From Deltaproteobacteria bacterium (GTDB lineage Bacteria > Myxococcota_A > UBA9160 > UBA4427), in contig JAFDEK010000020.1 of the NCBI GenBank assembly GCA_019310385.1, forward strand, positions 1 to 43,336: a stretch of 43,336 nt of DNA, written 5' to 3'. The notes below the pieces were generated by a model. That model had not been told where the DNA came from. It saw nothing but the letters and a program-made list of their open reading frames with translations, and searched no databases. Positions 32,157 to 39,367 of this stretch are shown here, piece by piece (the first letter of the stretch is position 1; each line of letters starts with the position of its first letter). Both the position numbers and the translations under genes were made by a program.

Positions 32157-33155
32157 TCAGCGCGAGAGCAGGAATACGTCGTCGTGCTCCCGCACGATGC
32201 GCGATACCTGCACGCCCACGATTTCACCCGCTCTGGCCACGTCGACGGTCCGGTGCTCCACCTCGATGCGCTCGATGCGCTCGTAGAAGTCCGTGGTGTG
32301 GCCGCGGAAGTGCAGGGTGTCGCCGACGCGCAGCTCGCCCTGCTGGACCTCGATGATCGCAGCACCCGCGTGGCCGTAATAGTGGGTCACGATTCCGATC
32401 TTCTCCGACACGCTGCTTGCGACCGCGGCGGGCGCCTGGGCCACCTGCGGCGCCGACGGCGCCTGTGGTGTCGCTGGTGCCAGCGGTGTTGCGGGTGCCT
32501 GCGGTGTCGCCGGAGCCGGCTCTCGCGGCGGCGGGGCCGGGGGACGAGTCTCGGGAACCGAGAAGGGCGGCGTGACGGGGCGCCGTGCCAGCTCTCCCGA
32601 GATCGGCTCCCTGGTCGGCACGCTGCGCGCCAGCACCTGCGGTGCACGTACGGGCGCAGCCGTCACAGCCGGCTTTTCCGGAGCGGTCTGCTTGGCCGCG
32701 ATCTTCCTGGCGGCCTTCTTCCGGCTCGCCTTCTTCTTGGCGGCCTTCTTCCTGGCGACCTTCTTGCTGCTCGCCTTCTTCTTGGCGGTCTTCTTCCTGG
32801 CGGCTTTCTTCCTGCTCGCCTTCTTCTTGGCGGTCTTCTTCCGACCGGCTTTCTTCTTGGCTGCCTTCTTTCTGGCCTTCTTCTTGGCCGCTTTGCGCGC
32901 CGCCTTCTTCCGGCCAGCCTTCTTTCTGCCCGCCTTCTTCCTGGCGGCCTTCTTTGTCGCCTTCTTTCGGCCGGCCTTCTTTCTGCCCGCCTTCTTCCTG
33001 GCGGCCTTCTTCGTCGCCTTCTTTCGGCTCGCCTTCTTCTTCGCCCCGGCCTTCTTGCGGGTGGCCTTCCTTGCGGACTTCTTCCTGCGGATCTTGCGGG
33101 CGACCTTCTTGCGGCCGGTCTTCTTGCGACTGGTCTTCTTCCGTTTCGCGGTCAT
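32157..33155 (-). CDS. Lys/Ala-repeat histone-H1-like tail fused to an EF-Tu domain-II-like barrel
   Basis: This 332-residue protein has three parts. Residues 1-155 are almost only Lys, Arg and Ala, in KKA-type repeats such as RKKATKKAARKKAG. Such tails resemble histone H1 C-termini and bind nucleic acid or polyphosphate. Residues 156-249 are a Pro/Ala linker with PATPQAPATPLAPATPQAP. Residues 250-332 (GIVTHYYGHAGAAIIEV, LRVGDTLHFRGHTTDFYERI, ARAGEIVGVQVSR) match the stand-alone elongation-factor-like proteins of about 80 residues, a small barrel related to EF-Tu domain II. That barrel's usual role is unknown. The ATG at 33155 has GGGGGGAGAG upstream. Domain identity rests on my reading; function is open. 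Confidence 0.85.
   Translation of the reverse strand: MTAKRKKTSRKKTGRKKVARKIRRKKSARKATRKKAGAKKKASRKKATKKAARKKAGRKKAGRKKATKKAARKKAGRKKAGRKKAARKAAKKKARKKAAKKKAGRKKTAKKKASRKKAARKKTAKKKASSKKVARKKAAKKKASRKKAARKIAAKQTAPEKPAVTAAPVRAPQVLARSVPTREPISGELARRPVTPPFSVPETRPPAPPPREPAPATPQAPATPLAPATPQAPSAPQVAQAPAAVASSVSEKIGIVTHYYGHAGAAIIEVQQGELRVGDTLHFRGHTTDFYERIERIEVEHRTVDVARAGEIVGVQVSRIVREHDDVFLLSR
32917..33026 (-). repeat. 57-bp direct repeat in the Lys/Ala-repeat gene
   Basis: A 57-bp unit beginning at 32917 recurs at 32974 with about one mismatch over 53 bp (GGCCTTCTTTGTCGCC against GGCCTTCTTCGTCGCC). It encodes 19 residues of the basic tail. Near-identity at silent positions suggests a recent duplication. 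Confidence 0.8.
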
Positions 33156-33277
33156 GGACGCTCTCCCCCCTGTGTCTGCGGCATGCGCATGCTCAGTGAC
33201 CCGGCGCGCGGCCGTTCGCCGGCCTGGCAGGGCTGGCGAGCGTCCGACTAGCGGATCGCCCGTCCATGGTCATTGTA
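33156..33277 (-). promoter_or_regulatory. Leader of the Lys/Ala-repeat gene, able to pair with its start region
   Basis: A -10-like TACAAT (complement of 33272-33277) would start an mRNA near 33265. The leader holds GGACGCTC (complement of 33238-33245), which is fully complementary to GAGCGTCC directly before the ATG (complement of 33156-33163). Between them lie a GGCCG-N5-CGGCC hairpin and the 12-bp palindrome GCATGCGCATGC (33181-33192). Pairing would close a branched structure over the start codon region. No clear -35 box is seen. The rest of 33156-33345 has no gene. Confidence 0.4.
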
Positions 33278-33345
33278 CGCCGGAGTCGAAAGTTTGCGCG
33301 AGTGGGAAGTAGCATGGCGACGGGAGTGGGTTTTCCCGCAGCCTG

Positions 33346-33639
33346 CTAGACGGGGATGACGGCGGTGATTCCAGGGAGGGCCCGCTGCAGCGGCTCCTCG
33401 ATCGCGACGCGCAGAGTCGCGAGCTGGGCCGGGCAGGTCGAGCAGGCCCCTTGGAGATGGACCCGGACGGTCCCGTCCGCGTCTACGTCGAGGAGCTCGA
33501 CGTTTCCGCCGTCGGCGACGAGACCCGGGCGGATGCGGTCGAGGATTGCCTCGACCTCCTCGCGGGAGATGAATCGGGCTTGTAGCTCCATTGGGAGTGC
33601 ATCGGCAAGACCCTTGTCATCGTTGAGCATTTTGGTCAC
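33346..33639 (-). CDS. NifU C-terminal-domain (Nfu) iron-sulfur scaffold protein
   Basis: This 97-residue protein is a single Nfu domain: VEAILDRIRPGLVADGGNVELLDVDADGTVRVHLQGACSTCPAQLATLRVAIEEPL. The CxxC (ACSTCPAQ) holds a 4Fe-4S cluster between two subunits for delivery to target enzymes. The start is probably GTG at 33639; an ATG three codons later is the alternative. It starts 20 bp from the divergent MoaD-MoaE gene. Molybdopterin synthesis needs Fe-S proteins (MoaA), which could explain the pairing; that is inference. Confidence 0.92.
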   Translation of the reverse strand: MTKMLNDDKGLADALPMELQARFISREEVEAILDRIRPGLVADGGNVELLDVDADGTVRVHLQGACSTCPAQLATLRVAIEEPLQRALPGITAVIPV

Positions 33640-33659
33640 GTCGGGTAGCCTTTGTCGGT

Positions 33660-34328
33660 ATGATGATCCGTGTGAGGCTCTTCGGCTCGCTGCGCGAGGC
33701 CGCCGGTGCCAGCGAGTTGCCGGTCGAGCTGGCCGAACCTGCCCGTATCTCCGAGCTGCGTGCCGAGCTGGCCCGCCGCTTCTCCCTCGTGGAGCGCCTG
33801 GGAGATCGTCTGGCGGTCTCGGTGAATCTCGAGGTGGCGGCCGACGACGCGCTTCTCAGCGAGGGCGACGAGGTGGCCTTTCTGCCTCCGGTGGCCGGCG
33901 GCTGCGACGGATCTCGCAGCTGCACGATCTCGGCGCAGCCCCTCGACCCCGCGGAAGTCACACAGAGGGTGGCGGGGCCCGACGCCGGGGGCGTGGTGAG
34001 CTTCGTTGGCAACGTGCGCGACCAGGCTAGGGGCCGGGCGATCAAGTACCTCGAATACGAGGCCTACCCCGAGATGGCCGAACGCGAGATGCAGAAGATC
34101 GCCGACGAGGCCGCAACGCGCTGGCCCGGCACGCGCGTCGCCATCGCCCATCGCATGGGTCACCTCGAGATCGGCGAGGCCGCGGTGGTGATCGTCGCTG
34201 CGTCGCCGCATCGGGCCGAGGCCTTCGAGGCCTGCCGCTACGCCATCGACACCCTGAAGCGCACTGTCCCCATCTGGAAGAAGGAGGTGGCGACGGACGG
34301 CGAGTACTGGGTGGACGAGCGCCCGTGA
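33660..34328 (+). CDS. moaD-moaE: MoaD-MoaE fusion, both subunits of molybdopterin synthase
   Basis: This 222-residue protein starts with MoaD (VRLFGSLREAAGASELPVEL, ending FLPPVAGG at residues 80-81). MoaE follows from about residue 90 (ISAQPLDPAEVTQRVAGPDAGGVVSFVGNVRDQARG, IAHRMGHLEIGEAAVVIVAASPHRAEAF, VPIWKKEV with the active lysines). Free MoaD carries sulfur as a thiocarboxylate on its last glycine, so this GG must be released or work in some other way. The fused MoaX of mycobacteria is cut after the GG. The next gene, moaB, overlaps by GTGA. Confidence 0.93.
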   Translation: MMIRVRLFGSLREAAGASELPVELAEPARISELRAELARRFSLVERLGDRLAVSVNLEVAADDALLSEGDEVAFLPPVAGGCDGSRSCTISAQPLDPAEVTQRVAGPDAGGVVSFVGNVRDQARGRAIKYLEYEAYPEMAEREMQKIADEAATRWPGTRVAIAHRMGHLEIGEAAVVIVAASPHRAEAFEACRYAIDTLKRTVPIWKKEVATDGEYWVDERP

Positions 34329-34897
34329 GCGCTCACCGCCACGCAGGCGGGAGCGAGGGCGGGAAGGCGGGGAGCCATTCTCCCGCCTCGGCGGGGCACC
34401 ATCACCGCAAGGCTGCGGCCGTCGACGTGCCCACCTGCATCATCACCGTGAGCGACACCCGCGACCTCGAGAGCGACACGGGAGGCGCGCTCGTTGCCGA
34501 GCTGCTTCGGGGCGCTGGACACACGGTGGTATCGCGAGAGGTCGTGCGCGACGAGGCCCGGGCCATCGCCGACGCCCTCTCCAAGGCCCTCGACGCTGCG
34601 GGCGGGCGGGCGGTGATCCTGACCGGCGGGACCGGTGTGGCCCCCCGCGATGTGACGCCCGAGAGTGTCGAGCCCCTGCTCGAGCGCGTGGTGCCGGGCT
34701 TCGGAGAGATCTTCCGCCAGCTCTCCTACGAGGAGATCGGGTCCGCCGCACTGCTCTCCCGGGCTCTGGCGGGGCTCGCCCGGGGCCGGGTCGTCTTCGT
34801 GATCCCCGGCTCGCGCGGGGCCGTGCGACTCGCCCTCGAGAAGCTGATTCTCCCGGAGATCGGTCACCTGGCCGCGGAGGCCGTCAAGACGCGCTGA
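34325..34897 (+). CDS. moaB: MoaB/MogA-type molybdopterin adenylyltransferase with a His-rich extension
   Basis: This 190-residue protein has the MoaB/MogA fold: CIITVSDTRDLESDTGGALVAELLRGAGHTVVSREVVRDE, VILTGGTGVAPRDVTPESVEPLLERVVPGFGEIFRQLSYEEIGSAALLSRALAG and VFVIPGSRGAVRLALEKLILPEIGH. It adenylates molybdopterin or is an inactive relative, as in some MoaB proteins. The first 33 residues form an unusual histidine-rich extension (HRH, then GHHHRK) before the domain. The start is GTG at 34325, overlapping the MoaD-MoaE stop by GTGA. Confidence 0.9.
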   Translation: MSAHRHAGGSEGGKAGSHSPASAGHHHRKAAAVDVPTCIITVSDTRDLESDTGGALVAELLRGAGHTVVSREVVRDEARAIADALSKALDAAGGRAVILTGGTGVAPRDVTPESVEPLLERVVPGFGEIFRQLSYEEIGSAALLSRALAGLARGRVVFVIPGSRGAVRLALEKLILPEIGHLAAEAVKTR

Positions 34898-34918
34898 CGC
34901 CCTACCGAAAGGCTCTCC

Positions 34919-36277
34919 GTGGCTGCTCACTCACGCTCCCGTCGTGACCGCCTTGGGTCCCCCCACCCGGGGTGGCTGCTCCCGGTGCTTCTCTGCGCCG
35001 CCTGGCTGGTCGGGCCCCGACCCGCGGGCTCCGAAGCCTTTATCTGGGTGGACGAAGCCGGCGTCACGCACCTCACCGATGATTCCTCGCGAGTGCCCGA
35101 GGCGGCGCTGAAGCAGGCTGCGGAGGACGCGCCCGTCGATGCTCTGCGCTCGCTCTGGAAGGACGGCATTCTCGGGCCCTCGCCCCGGACACCCCCGGGC
35201 AGCTCGGGCAGCGAGAAAGATCGCGTGCTGCGCCTGCTGCGGGGCGCCGTCGAGGATCTGCGCCGTGGCGAGACTGCCCGGGCAGCCGCCACCTTGCGCA
35301 GCGTCCGGCGCATCGATCCGCAGCGGCCGGAGACCTACTGGTACCTGGCGCTGCTCGATCGACAGCGCGGGCGCTACGAGTCCGCCACGCTAAACCTCCA
35401 GCGCTTCCTCGAGCTCGCCGGCAGCGATCTGCAGACCTGGAAAACCTCGGCCCGGCGCCGGCTCGAGGCGCTCGAGGACGAGCGTCGGCTCGCGGACACG
35501 AGCGTGCGCCAGGACCTGCGACTCCTGCGGACCTCCAACGACCACTTCCGGATCGAGTTCGATGCCGAGCTCAGCGAGGTCAGCTCCGAGTACGCGAGCA
35601 CGGTCATGAGCTACCTCGAGGAGGCCCGGCGCGAGGTCTCGGCGCAGATCGGCGTCGAGCCCATCGAGCCCCTGGGCGTCGTCTTCTACAGCAAGGCCGC
35701 CTACCTCCAGGCGCACCGTCATCGCTTCTCGTTTCAGACCGTGGGCTTCTTCGACGGCCGCATCCACGTAACCTCCCCCGCCCACCCCTCGGGCGCACTT
35801 CGCTCGCTGCTCTACCACGAGTACACCCACGCGGTGTTCCGGGAGCAGACGGGCGGCGACCGTCCCTACTGGCTCAACGAAGGCCTGGCGGAGCGCATCG
35901 AGCGCGAGTCCCGGCGACTGCCGGCGTCGACCCGCAGCGAGCGCGCCTCCCTGCGCACGCGCATCGAGGCGGGGATGTGGATTCCCCTGAATCGTCTGGC
36001 GCCCAGCTTCTCGGGCTTGACCGACGAGGAGGCTCGGGCCGCCTACCTCCAATCCGTGGTGGCCGTTGCCTGGCTGGAGCAACGGACCACGTCGGAGCAG
36101 CGCGCACGGCTCGTGGGGCGCCTGGGGGAGGGCTTCTCCATCGATCAGGCCCTGCACGAGGCTGTGGGTATCGACACGCGCGGACTCGATGAGGCGCTGC
36201 AGCGTGAGATCCGGTCGGAGTTCCCCTCGCTGAGCTCCGCCCAGCAGATCGGGGCGGGCGTGGGCCGGGGCAAGTAG
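34919..36277 (+). CDS. Exported gluzincin metallopeptidase with DUF4124 and TPR-like regions
   Basis: This 452-residue protein has a signal peptide (WLLPVLLCAAWLVGP). A DUF4124-like start follows (AFIWVDEAGVTHLTDDSSRVP, residues 40-60), then TPR-like helices (about 100-190). The peptidase domain has HEYTH (residues 300-304) as the zinc motif and NEGLAE with Glu321 as the likely third ligand, as in the Peptidase MA group. The start is GTG at 34919, behind GAAAGG. A periplasmic site is likely; the role (cell-wall, LPS or protein turnover) is unknown. It follows moaB by 21 bp but probably is not functionally linked. Confidence 0.87.
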   Translation: MAAHSRSRRDRLGSPHPGWLLPVLLCAAWLVGPRPAGSEAFIWVDEAGVTHLTDDSSRVPEAALKQAAEDAPVDALRSLWKDGILGPSPRTPPGSSGSEKDRVLRLLRGAVEDLRRGETARAAATLRSVRRIDPQRPETYWYLALLDRQRGRYESATLNLQRFLELAGSDLQTWKTSARRRLEALEDERRLADTSVRQDLRLLRTSNDHFRIEFDAELSEVSSEYASTVMSYLEEARREVSAQIGVEPIEPLGVVFYSKAAYLQAHRHRFSFQTVGFFDGRIHVTSPAHPSGALRSLLYHEYTHAVFREQTGGDRPYWLNEGLAERIERESRRLPASTRSERASLRTRIEAGMWIPLNRLAPSFSGLTDEEARAAYLQSVVAVAWLEQRTTSEQRARLVGRLGEGFSIDQALHEAVGIDTRGLDEALQREIRSEFPSLSSAQQIGAGVGRGK

Positions 36278-36321
36278 GAAGAACAGGGGCAGCGCGCAGC
36301 CGGCCTGCGCGGCCGCCAGGC

Positions 36322-37014
36322 TCAGTCCTCGAGCTTCTGCTCGTCCTCGATGCGGCAGGTCTCCAGGAGCATCTCGGTGACCGAGCACTCCAGGGTCGAC
36401 TCGAAGTCCACGTCCTGGGGCTCGAAGCGGAAGCTGCCCGATCGCGCTCCGATCAGCGCCAGCGCGGCGTCGAAGCCGCAGAGCTTCCCGGTCTCGGCAT
36501 GCACGGGCGAACCGCTCCGGAAGCAGATCATCCCGGTGCCGTCGGGCGTCTCCAGCACGAGGATGCCGCTCTTGTTCCCCAGCTCGAGCATTTGCAGGAC
36601 CGCGTAGGTGGGGATCTCGCCCAGGTCGCCGTTGAAGGCCTCGCGACCCGACGGGCGGCTCGACACGATCGTGAGGTCCGAATCCGGGTCTTCGTCGTCG
36701 TGGTCGTTCACGCTGGCGTCGATCTCGCAGAAGTTGATCGTGCAGGAGCCGAGCTCGATGCGGTCGCCGGGAATCAGCCGACGGCTCTCGCCGATCTCCT
36801 CACCGTTGACGAAGGTGCCGTTGGTGCTCCCGAGGTCCCGCACGAAGAAGGCGCTCCCTTCGCGGCTTACCTCGGCGTGACGGCGCGAGATGTCTTCGCG
36901 CCGCACCGAGAGGCGGCAGCTCTTGTGGCGCCCGATCGTCACCGGCGCGCCGCTCGAGATGCGGACGGGGGGCAGGGGAGCGCAGAAAAGCATGGGGGCA
37001 GGGTTTCTTGCCAT
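36322..37014 (-). CDS. FHA-domain protein with C-terminal DUF4388
   Basis: This 230-residue protein has an FHA domain (VTIGRHKSCRLSVRREDISRRHAEV, then FVRDLGSTNGTFVNGEEI), which binds phosphothreonine on partners. After an acidic linker (DHDDEDPDSD) comes a DUF4388/PATAN-like region with FNGDLGEIPTYAVLQMLELGNKSGILVLE. DUF4388 is common in delta-group response regulators and Ser/Thr-kinase systems. It has no signal peptide or membrane segment. The partner kinase is not in the window. The start is ATG at 37014. Confidence 0.9.
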   Translation of the reverse strand: MARNPAPMLFCAPLPPVRISSGAPVTIGRHKSCRLSVRREDISRRHAEVSREGSAFFVRDLGSTNGTFVNGEEIGESRRLIPGDRIELGSCTINFCEIDASVNDHDDEDPDSDLTIVSSRPSGREAFNGDLGEIPTYAVLQMLELGNKSGILVLETPDGTGMICFRSGSPVHAETGKLCGFDAALALIGARSGSFRFEPQDVDFESTLECSVTEMLLETCRIEDEQKLED

Positions 37015-37089
37015 ACTCTGAATCGTCGGCAGTCTCGCGGCCGAGCTTGACCCCGTGGCGGCCCCGGGCGGGACTCCGCGCGGTTGGGA

Positions 37090-37554
37090 TCAGCCGCCGG
37101 CCTCGAGATCGAAGGCCACCGGGTCGCCGACCTGCCAGCCGTGGGCCCCGGCGTAGCCGGCCGGCACCTCGAGGACCCGATCGGACAGCTCCCTGGGGCG
37201 CACCGTGGACCCTGTCCCCGTGGGGTCATCGGGGGCCGGGTGTGGGACCCGATGGGCGATGTCGATGACCCGCCCGTCGCGGATCCACACGATGTCGATG
37301 TCGAAGCGCATGCCCTTCATCCAGAAGGCGTGGAAGTCGGGCCGGTCGTCGTAGGGGAAGAGCATGCCCCGGTCCCATGCCAGGGAGTCCCGGTAGCCGA
37401 GGCCCCGGCTCTGCTCGGCGCGGGTGCGCACGATCTCCAGCCACACCCGCTGCCCGCGGATGCGGAGGGAGGGCTCCGCGGGTGCTCCCTCGCCGCCGCT
37501 GCAGGCCGGCAGCGCGTTGCTGGCGAGAACCAGCAGCAGTGCCGCCAGCCTCAT
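37090..37554 (-). CDS. DUF192 lipoprotein
   Basis: This 154-residue protein has a lipoprotein signal (LAALLLVLASNALPAC) and a single DUF192 domain: VWLEIVRTRAEQSRGLGYRDSLAWDRGMLFPYDDRPDFHAFWMKGMRFDIDIVWIRDGRVIDI. The function of DUF192 is unknown; the FWMK(G/N) motif is its hallmark. The start ATG at 37554 overlaps the sigma-factor stop by ATGA, so its translation follows that of the sigma gene. Confidence 0.92.
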   Translation of the reverse strand: MRLAALLLVLASNALPACSGGEGAPAEPSLRIRGQRVWLEIVRTRAEQSRGLGYRDSLAWDRGMLFPYDDRPDFHAFWMKGMRFDIDIVWIRDGRVIDIAHRVPHPAPDDPTGTGSTVRPRELSDRVLEVPAGYAGAHGWQVGDPVAFDLEAGG

Positions 37555-38561
37555 TCCGGCGCGTCCGGCGCGTAGTACTCGAAGTCGACCATCTTCTCCT
37601 TCATGAAGGAGCGCAGTCGCTTGACGATTCGCGCCTCGAGCTGTCGCACCCGCTCGCGGGAGACGCCGAACTCCTCGCCCATCTCGGCGAGCGTGCGGGG
37701 CTCCTCGGCGAGTACCCGCTCTTCGAGAATCCGCCGGTCGCGCTCTTCCAGCTCCTCGGAAAACGCATCCACGGCTTCGCGAAAGAGCCGGTGCATCTCC
37801 CGGTTCCCGACCACGGCCTCGACGCTCTCGCCCCCCGTGGCGAACATGTCGCCGTAGGTCGCGCCGCTGCCTTCGTCGCGGCGCAACGGGGCGTCCATGG
37901 AGAGATCCGGGTGGGACAGGCGGGACTCCATCTCGATGACGTCGTCTTCGCCCACGTCGAGGCGCTCGGCGAGGAGCTTGGGCGACACCTCGAAGCCCTG
38001 ACGCTCGAGCTCCCGCTTCTCCTTGTTCAGCTTGAAGAAGAGCTTGCGTGAGGCCCGGGTCGTACCCATGCGCACGCTGCGCATGTTGTCGAGGATGTAC
38101 TTGAGAATGAAGGCGCGCACCCAGTACACCGCGTACGAGGAGAGCTTCACGCCTTGATAGGGGTCGTAGCGCTGGACGGCCTCCATGAGGCCGACGTTGC
38201 CCTCCTGGATGAGATCCAGGGTGTTCGTCCAGGCCCGGCGATACTCCATCGCGATCTTGACGACCAATCGCAGATTCGAGAGCACCATGGTCCGGGCGGC
38301 CTCGACGTCGCCTTCCTCGACCCAGCGCACCGCGAGCTCGTGCTCCTCCTCCCTGGAGATGGGTGCATGGTGGCGCAGCTGCGCCATGTAGCGGGTGAGC
38401 GCCGATACCGGCTCGAGATCCGCGCCGCGGCTCGCCGGCAGCGCAACAGACGCGGGGGCTCGCTTGCCGCGTTTGCTGGCGGACGGGGGCTTCGGCTCAG
38501 GCGAGGGCTTGCCGGGAGCGATCTCGCTGGTGTCGTGGGGCTCGGCTTCGCTGGGGTTCAC
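37551..38561 (-). CDS. rpoH: RpoH-like (sigma-32 family) sigma factor
   Basis: This 336-residue sigma factor has region 2 (NLRLVVKIAMEYRRAWTNTLDLIQEGNVGLMEAVQRYDPYQGVKLSSYAVYWVRAFILKYIL), region 3 with KLFFKLNKEKREL (RpoH-type KLFF), and region 4 with ILEERVLAEEPRTLAEMGEEFGVSRERVRQLEARIVKRLRSFM. RpoH factors drive heat-shock genes. The first 45 residues are a Pro/Lys/Ser-rich extension not seen in E. coli RpoH. The start is GTG at 38561 behind AAGGAT. A DUF192 lipoprotein overlaps its end. The RpoH assignment is by KLFF and overall pattern; a related group is possible. Confidence 0.9.
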   Translation of the reverse strand: MNPSEAEPHDTSEIAPGKPSPEPKPPSASKRGKRAPASVALPASRGADLEPVSALTRYMAQLRHHAPISREEEHELAVRWVEEGDVEAARTMVLSNLRLVVKIAMEYRRAWTNTLDLIQEGNVGLMEAVQRYDPYQGVKLSSYAVYWVRAFILKYILDNMRSVRMGTTRASRKLFFKLNKEKRELERQGFEVSPKLLAERLDVGEDDVIEMESRLSHPDLSMDAPLRRDEGSGATYGDMFATGGESVEAVVGNREMHRLFREAVDAFSEELEERDRRILEERVLAEEPRTLAEMGEEFGVSRERVRQLEARIVKRLRSFMKEKMVDFEYYAPDAPE

Positions 38562-38612
38562 GCTGCATCCTTGCGTCAGCGGACGATGGGTGAGGATAGC
38601 AGAACGGCGAAA

Positions 38613-38642
38613 GGCGGATCGGGTGTCTCCACCCGACCCGCC
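38613..38642 (-). terminator. Terminator hairpin between cytochrome c and the sigma gene
   Basis: GGCGG-A-TCGGGTG (38613-38625) pairs with CACCCGA-C-CCGCC (38630-38642) around the loop TCTC, with one A-C mismatch. On the minus strand it is followed by TTTCG. It lies 87 bp after the cytochrome c stop and 52 bp before the sigma start in the same direction. Confidence 0.55.
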
Positions 38643-38728
38643 TCGTTGCTTGCCCGTTTCGACTCTCTTCCGCTTGAACCGCTCGAGCTTCCGCTCGCGG
38701 CGCGTCGCCGCGCGGTTGCGGCTGGGGT

Positions 38729-39103
38729 CTACTGCTTGAGAGAGCGGATGTAGGCGACGATGTTCTTGATGTCGCCGTCCGAGAGCGCCGGCCAGGGTGC
38801 CATGAGGGCCGAGCCGCCGTAGGCGCTGGCGCCCTTCTTGATCACGTTGGTGAGGTCCTCGTCCGTGCCCGGATTGCCGTCGCCGTTGGTGTCGAACTTG
38901 AAGTCGCCCTTGGAGAAGTCGCGGGGCGGCGGGTTGAGGACGGCGCCGACGGGGCCGTCACCCTTTCCCGTGGGGCCGTGGCAAGACACGCAGTTGGTGT
39001 CGTAGGGGGCCTTGCCCGCCGCGGCTTCCGCGAGCGCGGCACTGGGGAGGATGAACGCCACCAGAGCGGCGAGGCTGAGGATCCTGACGAGATTGCGCTG
39101 CAT
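38729..39103 (-). CDS. Periplasmic c-type cytochrome with an EF-hand-like loop
   Basis: This 124-residue protein has a signal peptide (ILSLAALVAFILPSAALA), then the haem motif CVSCH at residues 38-42 and Met101 in ALMAPWPALS as the likely sixth ligand. The C-terminal helix is DIKNIVAYIRSLKQ. Between them, residues 71-82 (DTNGDGNPGTDE) match the spacing of an EF-hand calcium loop, with acidic or Asn residues at positions 1, 3, 5 and 12 and Gly at 6. The ATG at 39103 has AAGGAG 13 bases upstream. It is a small electron carrier; its partner oxidase or reductase is not in the window. Confidence 0.93.
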   Translation of the reverse strand: MQRNLVRILSLAALVAFILPSAALAEAAAGKAPYDTNCVSCHGPTGKGDGPVGAVLNPPPRDFSKGDFKFDTNGDGNPGTDEDLTNVIKKGASAYGGSALMAPWPALSDGDIKNIVAYIRSLKQ

Positions 39104-39130
39104 CGTGGTTCTAGCTCCTTTGACTTTTTC

Positions 39131-39160
39131 TGAGATGGCTCTTGCTGAGATGGCTCTTCT
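39131..39160 (-). repeat. 15-bp tandem repeat upstream of cytochrome c
   Basis: TGAGATGGCTCTTGC at 39131-39145 is followed by TGAGATGGCTCTTCT at 39146-39160 (13 of 15 matches). It lies in the leader of the cytochrome c gene, about 30-55 bp before its start. Confidence 0.75.
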
Positions 39161-39367
39161 CTATGAGATGAATGAGAAGGGATTCTCTCCGAGGCGTCTC
39201 TTGGGAATGCCCATGACCCAAGTCAGGGCCTCGGCGTGTGTGGTCGGGACGCTCAGCGCGGCCCCGCAGCAATTCATCGTCGCCTTCTGCCAACCTCGGT
39301 TAGCGGCGGCTCTGCGGCAGTTCGGGGCACCGAGCGCCCGGGAGATTAGACGGGCTGCCTGGGTGCG

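Noticed and set aside
32700..33150. Repetitive region read as a non-coding satellite
   Set aside because: Translation gives a continuous Lys/Ala-repeat tail with a start codon, ribosome site and a conserved-looking C-terminal domain, so it is coding.
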